In this document: piece after piece, positions 6,112-11,380 of the stretch
How the letters are laid out: every line of letters begins with the position of its first letter
Position numbering within the stretch: the first letter of the stretch is position 1
NCBI GenBank assembly: GCA_964483635.1
Contig: CAZABS010000028.1
Location: forward strand, 1-11,380
Length of the DNA: 11,380 bases
Origin: CAZABS01 sp964483635
GTDB lineage: Bacteria; Patescibacteriota; Minisyncoccia; Moranbacterales; UBA1568
Direction: 5' to 3'
Program-made: the position numbers and the translations under genes
Notes under the pieces: generated by a model
Told to the model about the DNA's origin: nothing
Seen by the model: only the letters and a program-made list of their open reading frames with translations
Database searches by the model: none

Positions 6112-7274
6112 TTGAGGCTGAAGAAAAGAGTGAACGTCTTTCGTGCAGAGTTGTTTTCGTATGTAGTCCAAAACAGAGGGGGATTACCAGCGCACAAGTC
6201 CATGCAAAACAAAGTTGAAAAAAGGAGTGAGAGTTCTTTTCGGATATCGCCGGATGGAAGGGGGTTTTCATCGACACAGTATGCCCCAAGTCTTGATTCG
6301 ATTGTGACTGGTCGATCCATGGATGGTATCCGCGTTATCTCGAGAGAAGGTGTTCGTAAACGCTGGTTGGCTCGGTTTTCTGAACAAAATATTGCTTCGG
6401 TTACCGAGGTCAAACATGCTCCCAAAACACTGTTTGATAAAGAAGCGGAAGCAAGTCAGAAACGCATGTTTCTCAAAATGGCTGGGGTTGCCGGGATCGG
6501 AGCGGCAGCTTCATTTTTGCTTCCCAAGAAAGCAGAGGCTATTGTTTTTGGAAGTACACCAGCTTCAAATGTGGTTGGTATCAAGGACGCTGGGAATACT
6601 CGCATCAATCCCGCCAAAGAAGATGGGAATCTTGCAACGGTCAAAGCGAACACAGATCCGCTGGTAACTTCCGGAGCAGNNNNNNNNNNNNNNNNNNNNN
6701 NNNNNNNNNNNNNNNNNNNNNNNNNNNNNNNNNNNNNNNNNNNNNNNNNNNNNNNNNNNNNNNNNNNNNNNNNNNNNNNGGGAATCTTGCAACGGTCAAA
6801 GCGAACACAGATCCGCTGGTAACTTCCGGAGCAGGTGGATATGTGCGCCAGGATTCTACCGGAACGATTGCCAAAGAAACTGGCGGGAATTTGGCTGCCA
6901 TCAAAACCAACACGGACAAATTTACGTTTGACGTGAGCGGCAATCTCTTGACCGCTGGTGGTGCAGCCGCAAGTACGGTGGGAATCACCGATACCACGGG
7001 AGCCGAAATCAATCCGGCGACTGATGAGAGCAGTACACTTCTACGGAGAATGGTGAAGTTGATGGAGACACAGTCCGCATTTGACTTAGGCAATCGCCAA
7101 AGGGTCACCCTGGATGCCATGACTTCTGGCTTAACGCTCAGTACCGTTTCTACAGTTTCCGCCGTAACCTCTATGACCAACCTGGTCGCCATTGCTGGGC
7201 AAAATCAACAAATGTATCAAGACCCAGCGAGAAATACGTTTGCGAATGGAATCCGGCGCAATTTACTGAACTAA
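6112..7274 (+). CDS. exported repeat protein with an internal Tat-like signal, interrupted by a gap
   Basis: The frame opens at TTG 6112 (other starts: GTG 6130, ATG 6202, ATG 6319; none has a ribosome site). Residues 1-116 are basic and Ser-rich. Next come KR-M-FLK (117-122), a hydrophobic stretch (123-137, GVAGIGAAASFLL), PKK and A-E-A (141-143), resembling a Tat signal in its KR form with a signal-peptidase site. The mature part holds phage-tail-like repeats: VVGIKDAGNTRINPAKEDGN, TIAKETGGNLAAIKTNTD and VGITDTTGAEINPATDES. A Thr/Val-rich stretch (STVSTVSAVTS) and a C-terminus ending GIRRNLLN follow. As written, the 100-N gap breaks the frame. Merging the identical 55-base flanks restores one frame of 335 residues. 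It ends 5 bases before the giant gene. Its function is unknown; a surface or fibre partner is inferred. Confidence 0.75.
6625..6679 (+). repeat. left copy of the 55-base duplication flanking the gap
   Basis: This 55-base stretch begins GGGAATCTTGCAACGG and ends TTCCGGAGCAG. It is identical to 6780-6834 and abuts the N run directly. Confidence 0.97.
6680..6779. other. 100-N scaffold gap flanked by identical ends
   Basis: The gap is placed between two identical 55-base ends. This is what results when two contigs that overlap by one assembly k-mer are scaffolded instead of merged. A real tandem repeat collapsed in the gap is the alternative. Confidence 0.95.
6780..6834 (+). repeat. right copy of the 55-base duplication flanking the gap
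   Basis: It is identical to 6625-6679 and starts at the last base of the N run. It is read in the GNLATVKANTD frame that continues to the stop at 7274. Confidence 0.97.
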
Positions 7275-7279
7275 CGCGT

Positions 7280-10200
7280 GTGGCCATAACCAACAAACTC
7301 ATCAAACAAGTTGATCTCCCAGTCTGGGAATGGTGCCGCCTGGCACCGGGTGTTTCGGCTGCAGTGAGTAGTGCTTCGGCGGCCAATAATTCCCTGTATC
7401 ATGTAAACCATGGGCGTTATATTTATTACCTCCAGGCGGCAGCTACGGCAGCGGGTGCTACTTCTGTGGGTACTGGTTTTTGGCGCTATGACACTGTCAC
7501 AGATACCTATCAACAACTCGCCTTTCCGCCGATTGCTCCCGCATCTTTTTCTTCCATGCAGTTTGTGGGCGGACAAGGATACTATGGTCGGGTGATCTCG
7601 GCTGGTCCCGATACTATTACGTGCGCCGCTCTTACGGGTCAGGTTTTGGCCAGTTATGATATTCGCATCATCGGTGGAACTGGTGTTGGGCAGCAGCGAA
7701 TCATCAGTAGTGTCTCCAATCCAACGATCTGGGATAATGGCACCATCACCACCTTGCCGGTTACTCCAGAACTTTCGGTTATTGATGTCAACAAAAACTG
7801 GACGGTCAATCAGTGGGTGGGCTATCAGGTCCGTTTTGTAGCGGCCACTGGGAACTCTATCGTGCGCAAAATTATTTATAACTCCTCAACCACTCTTTAC
7901 TTCGCTGATTCCAATAAATATGCGGAGGAGCTGAATGCCTATTGTCCAATTGTGACTATTACGGGTGCAGCCCTCGCTATTGGTGCCTTGGGTACTCAGT
8001 ATCAGATTGAGTCGAGCGTGATGACTATGGATACGCCGTGGACAGTGCAGCCGGACGCCACGAGTCGGTTTCTCATACACTCTGGCGGAATCTGGCTCCT
8101 CTCTTCGGGTACGACGTATACGATGCAATACTACGACGTCGCAGCGGATACATGGTATGTCCGAAATTCTGGAACAACTGGTGGTCCGATATCTGCTGCA
8201 GGAACTGATGGCACGATCATGAATGGTGGTGAAATTGCCCTCATTGATGATCGCGGAATTGCCACGGGATCTCAGTCTTCAACAACGCTTCAGGATACGT
8301 CAAAAAATTGGGAAGTAGATTACTTTTCAACTTACCAACATAAAGTGAGAATAATTTGTGGAGCTGGAGAAGGGCAAGTGAGAAATATCACATCCAATAC
8401 CGTTAATACACTCACCGTGTCACCAGCGTGGAACACGACGCCAGATGATACCTCACACTATCTCATTGATGAACTTGACTCTGGGACAGTTACCAGCGCT
8501 GCCAACTCTGCCCAGACAGGGGTAGCGACCGGGAGTACCATCATCGGGAATATCTTTACGGCTGGTACGATGTCGAGTGGTGCATTTTTTGCTGGACAAA
8601 TTCTCACGGGAACTGGGGTGATGAGCAATATGGCGGTAACGACCCGTATGGGGGCATGTTTTACCGCTGGACTCACGACAACGGTCATATTAGCTCAAGG
8701 TGATACCACTGGGATCGTCCCTGGTATGGTGGTATCCGTCATTCCGACGACTGGTGGCACGGGCGCCGTCTCAGCCGTGGGTACTAAAGTCGTGAGTACC
8801 ACAACGAAAACGATTACGCTGTCGGTTGCGGTGACGACCGCTCTCGCTAATGCAACACTCCAGTTTGTGACACAGTACCTCTCGGCATCGGGCGCCACCA
8901 ACAACGGCAATACCATTACGGTTGGTTCCACCACGGGTCTTGTCCCAGGGATGATTATCACTATGGTATCGGGAACCGGTACCATTACAGCTGGTACCTA
9001 TGTGGTAGCCGTTCTCAGTGGTACGACCTTCACCATCTCAACGACTCCGACCGTGGCTCTCTCCGCATCAGCTATTATCCTTGGTACTCCCTATCAAACC
9101 GTGATTGCCAATCAAATTACTGGTGTCCCAGGTGGATCGGGAACGTATTACATTTGGCCACCACAAACCGTTGCTTCAACGACGATTACCGGAACAGGAG
9201 TGGCAACTCTGACTGATAGTTCTAAAACATGGCCGCTCCATCGTTGGAATGGACAAGCCGTTCGAATTATTTCCGGAACCGGTATGGGTCAGGTTCGGAG
9301 TATTGTTGGTACCAAAGATGATAATAGTGCTGCTTACACATCTGCGGCTGGAGCCACAAGTTCGGGTACGGTCATATCAGTTACAAGTGTTACCAACTTG
9401 GTGGTAGGTATGCAGGTGACGGTAACAGCTGGTGTCGGAGTTTTCGCGTGGGATACGACCGTTCTGAGTATCGATTCCGGTGCGAATACCTTTGTGGTTT
9501 CGGCAGCACCGACCACGCCACTATCGGGCGGTGCCACCGTCGTGAGTGGATCCAGTAATAATACGCTCATTGTCTCACCAGCTTGGACAACGGTCCCAGA
9601 TAATACCTCTGTGTACGTGATTCATGGTGATCCGGACAAACTCTATTTCTCCCTCGCGACACAGACCCCAACCTTCATTCACAACATTGAGGCTGATATG
9701 GCCACCATGGGGAGAAGACTGGAACAGGGTGTGGCCCGTGGTGTCGCTGCTCAGTATGCTGATCACCCGGCGGTGGCGATAGCTACGGCCGTTCCTGTTC
9801 AACCCATCAACTACGCGTATGGAACGGGCGTGGTGTATACCTCAGCCGCAAGCGCATCGAGCTCCGGAACCCTGATTACGGTTACGACTACCGCCGGACT
9901 GGCTGTTGGATGTCCCGTCACGGTTGCAGGTGGCACAGGAACTTTTGCAGCCAACACATACGTGACTGTCATCAATAGCGCAACGACCTTCACGGTTTCT
10001 GTCGCACCAACAGTAGCACTTTCTGGGGCGGCTGTTGTTACTGGAACGGTATCGTCGATTGTATATTTTGGCATGGGGCCATTCCTCACCACTGGGTTTA
10101 GTGCGAGTGCTGGTACGGTGACTATTACGTTTACTACGTATCCTGGAAGTACGTACGCGGGAACGACGACCATTCCGGTTGGATCTTTGATTACGACGGT

Positions 10201-11380
10201 TGGGGTTACGACGACCGGATCATTTACGAACGGGGATTTTGTGGTGACAGCTTCGAGCGCCGGGTCAGTGTCTTTCACCAATGCTGGAACAGGAACGCAA
10301 GTTCTGGCGGGTATACTCTCGAGTGGGCAGAAATTTAATGTAGCCGCCGCTATCGTCCAGATTCAGGGCTGCGTACCGACTACATATAACTCAGCCAGTG
10401 TGACAACGACCGCATGTGGAGCAGGGTTTGTGGCGTACGCCTCTGCCGCCGTTGGACAACTGACAACGACCGGGTTTATTCAGCATCTTCCTCAGGCAAC
10501 CACAAGTTGCACCATTTCCAGTACGACGGCTACGGTAGCGGCAGCCGGTACCTATTTTCCAATCGGGACATGGGTTTCGGTCGTTGGCGTCACCACTATT
10601 GCCGCAGCTACATCAGGGAGCTATAACGGCGTGTATCAAGTAACCGCTTCGAGTGCCGGATCAACGAGCTTCAGTATTCCCAGTAATACTCCAACCGGTA
10701 CTGCCTCTATTCAAGGCACAATTCAAGCTGCCACCACAACGCAGTGGGTGACCACCGTCAACCCGCACAACTTCAAAGCAGGGATGACGGTGACCCATAT
10801 GGGCGACATGCACTATGCCAATAGTGCCACCAATATTTCCGCCGCTGTCTATCCTGTGACCGTCCCTGGAACCTTAAACCAATACCTCTATTCCACCGGC
10901 TCAAGTTATGCGGGAACACAGATCGTACATACGCAGACCACGCAAGTGCTGACAGACTGCACCAAGAATTGGGTGCCAAATCAGTATGCGAATTGTCTCG
11001 TTCAATACAACACCACTCAAGGAAATGGTGCAGGAACCAACCCAACTCTTGTTTCTGCGTACATTTTAGCGAATACCCCAACCCAACTCATCTTTGCTGC
11101 CGCCCACACACTCCCAGTTCAGGGCGTGAGCCGATATGCTATCACGATGGCACCGCTCTCGCAGAACGATTCGGCGGTAGGAACCGCAGATGATGGTCTC
11201 GGTCTTGGGGTGCTTTCAGCGACTCAGATGCAAGACATCACCAAATTTTGGGCTATGCCCACCAACGTTACGGGACAGGTGGCAGCAGGTGCAACTGCTG
11301 GCGCTTCAACTATTACCATTACCTCCGTAGCAGGAATTTTTCCCGGAATGACCGTCGTGGCAACTGCGGGGACATGTATT
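7280..11380 (+). CDS. giant modular beta-rich repeat protein, 3' end outside the window
   Basis: The frame is open from GTG 7280 to the window edge, at least 1367 codons without a stop. The start follows the previous stop by 5 bases, so the two genes form an operon. The N-terminus (VAITNKLIKQVDLPVWEWCR) is not a signal peptide. Two kelch-like motifs occur: FWRYDTVTDTYQQL near residue 68 and MQYYDVAADTWYV near 282-294. From residue 167 two repeat families alternate. A short segment with possible helix (IEADMATMGRRLEQGVARGV, near 9690-9750) interrupts the strands. The protein is very rich in Thr, Gly, Ala, Val and Ser, and long stretches have almost no charge. I recognise no named family. A fibre, adhesin or tail-like surface protein is inferred from the composition, repeats and neighbours. 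Confidence 0.85.
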   Translation, partial: MAITNKLIKQVDLPVWEWCRLAPGVSAAVSSASAANNSLYHVNHGRYIYYLQAAATAAGATSVGTGFWRYDTVTDTYQQLAFPPIAPASFSSMQFVGGQGYYGRVISAGPDTITCAALTGQVLASYDIRIIGGTGVGQQRIISSVSNPTIWDNGTITTLPVTPELSVIDVNKNWTVNQWVGYQVRFVAATGNSIVRKIIYNSSTTLYFADSNKYAEELNAYCPIVTITGAALAIGALGTQYQIESSVMTMDTPWTVQPDATSRFLIHSGGIWLLSSGTTYTMQYYDVAADTWYVRNSGTTGGPISAAGTDGTIMNGGEIALIDDRGIATGSQSSTTLQDTSKNWEVDYFSTYQHKVRIICGAGEGQVRNITSNTVNTLTVSPAWNTTPDDTSHYLIDELDSGTVTSAANSAQTGVATGSTIIGNIFTAGTMSSGAFFAGQILTGTGVMSNMAVTTRMGACFTAGLTTTVILAQGDTTGIVPGMVVSVIPTTGGTGAVSAVGTKVVSTTTKTITLSVAVTTALANATLQFVTQYLSASGATNNGNTITVGSTTGLVPGMIITMVSGTGTITAGTYVVAVLSGTTFTISTTPTVALSASAIILGTPYQTVIANQITGVPGGSGTYYIWPPQTVASTTITGTGVATLTDSSKTWPLHRWNGQAVRIISGTGMGQVRSIVGTKDDNSAAYTSAAGATSSGTVISVTSVTNLVVGMQVTVTAGVGVFAWDTTVLSIDSGANTFVVSAAPTTPLSGGATVVSGSSNNTLIVSPAWTTVPDNTSVYVIHGDPDKLYFSLATQTPTFIHNIEADMATMGRRLEQGVARGVAAQYADHPAVAIATAVPVQPINYAYGTGVVYTSAASASSSGTLITVTTTAGLAVGCPVTVAGGTGTFAANTYVTVINSATTFTVSVAPTVALSGAAVVTGTVSSIVYFGMGPFLTTGFSASAGTVTITFTTYPGSTYAGTTTIPVGSLITTVGVTTTGSFTNGDFVVTASSAGSVSFTNAGTGTQVLAGILSSGQKFNVAAAIVQIQGCVPTTYNSASVTTTACGAGFVAYASAAVGQLTTTGFIQHLPQATTSCTISSTTATVAAAGTYFPIGTWVSVVGVTTIAAATSGSYNGVYQVTASSAGSTSFSIPSNTPTGTASIQGTIQAATTTQWVTTVNPHNFKAGMTVTHMGDMHYANSATNISAAVYPVTVPGTLNQYLYSTGSSYAGTQIVHTQTTQVLTDCTKNWVPNQYANCLVQYNTTQGNGAGTNPTLVSAYILANTPTQLIFAAAHTLPVQGVSRYAITMAPLSQNDSAVGTADDGLGLGVLSATQMQDITKFWAMPTNVTGQVAAGATAGASTITITSVAGIFPGMTVVATAGTCI
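7778..11143 (+). repeat. protein repeat family A in the giant gene
   Basis: The consensus is D-x-(S/T)-K-x-W, about 10 residues, VRII-x-G-x-G-x-G-QVR-x-I, then NTL-(I/T)-VSPAW-x-T-x-PD-x-TS-x-Y-x-I. Copies start near 7778 (VNKNW, RFVAATG), 8288 (TSKNW, VRIICGAGEGQVR), 9209 (SSKTW, VRIISGTGMGQVR) and 10949 (CTKNW). A part copy lies at about 7667 (IRIIGGTGVGQQR). The copies at 8288-8469 and 9209-9622 are the best pair. Confidence 0.75.
8663..11380 (+). repeat. protein repeat family B in the giant gene
   Basis: This is a module of about 68 residues. Its consensus is a Ser/Gly-rich start, T-x-ITV-x-STTGL-V-x-GM, a hydrophobic strand, G-x-GT-x-x-AGTYV, TTFT-(I/V)-S, then P-T-VALS-x-x-A. Copies lie near 8663-8875, 8882-9088, 9338-9550 and 9842-10045. 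A diverged copy lies near 10505-10715, and a copy cut by the window end begins near 11285 (STITITSVAGIFPGM). The pair at 8882 and 9842 is the most alike. Confidence 0.75.

Noticed and set aside
5901..6425. Minus-strand open frame of 174 codons over tatA
   Set aside because: It overlaps tatA, whose helix, FG hinge and amphipathic helix are unmistakable. Its product has no recognisable pattern.
6641..7192. Minus-strand open frame of 183 codons across the second gap
   Set aside because: It reads through the N run and is opposite the repeat-bearing exported protein, which has recognisable repeats and a signal. It is a shadow frame.
8663..10045. CRISPR array
   Set aside because: The repeats are about 200 bases, imperfect, in frame and protein-coding, with no short exact repeats or unique spacers.
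9811..10281. Minus-strand open frame of 156 codons inside the giant gene, with similar ones at 8458-8688, 8695-8985 and 9334-9570
   Set aside because: They mirror the Thr/Val/Gly codons (acg, gtt, acc) of the plus-strand repeats, give a low-complexity Val/Pro/Thr product and lack a ribosome site. The plus frame is open for more than 4 kb.

Overview
The window looks like a chromosomal segment of a Patescibacteria (CPR)-like bacterium. The evidence is a DUF3467 protein, a DUF1189-type membrane protein and a minimal TatA next to very large low-charge repeat proteins, at roughly half G+C. This assignment is inference; no rRNA or tRNA is present to anchor it. The sequence is a scaffold with two 100-N gaps (2343-2442 and 6680-6779). 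Both fall inside genes, and the second is probably an assembly artefact.

Left part (1-3677), mostly minus strand. A divergent sigma-70 family factor (29-913) is followed by a roughly 330-base intergenic stretch and a plus-strand DUF3467 gene (1245-1559). That gene ends at a hairpin terminator which it shares with a convergent minus-strand operon. The operon runs leftwards from a good promoter near 3738-3710. Its genes are a 191-aa Trp-rich protein, a 90-aa protein, a GNAT acetyltransferase broken by a gap, a 117-aa protein and a second 90-aa protein. The two 90-aa proteins are paralogues. Apart from the acetyltransferase I recognise none of them.

Middle part (3678-6090), plus strand. A divergent regulatory region with two dyads precedes a pirin with all four metal ligands, followed 20 bases later by a five-helix DUF1189-like membrane protein. 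A second promoter with the same 10-base TTAGTATACT core drives tatA (5911-6090), which is only 59 codons long.

Right part (6112-11380). After tatA comes a secreted-type protein with an internal twin-arginine-like signal (KR-M-FLK, hydrophobic core, A-E-A). Five bases later begins a giant open frame of at least 1367 codons that leaves the window. The giant protein is rich in Thr, Gly, Ala, Val and Ser. It is built from two repeat families, one of which is inserted inside a copy of the other, and it has two kelch-like motifs but no signal peptide. The layout tatA, Tat-signal protein, unsignalled giant protein suggests an export-and-surface-assembly unit, possibly with the giant carried by its partner. 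This is the most interesting hypothesis in the window.

The minus-strand genes all have strong Shine-Dalgarno sequences at good spacing, whereas the plus-strand genes have none. This hints at two translation-initiation styles or different origins.
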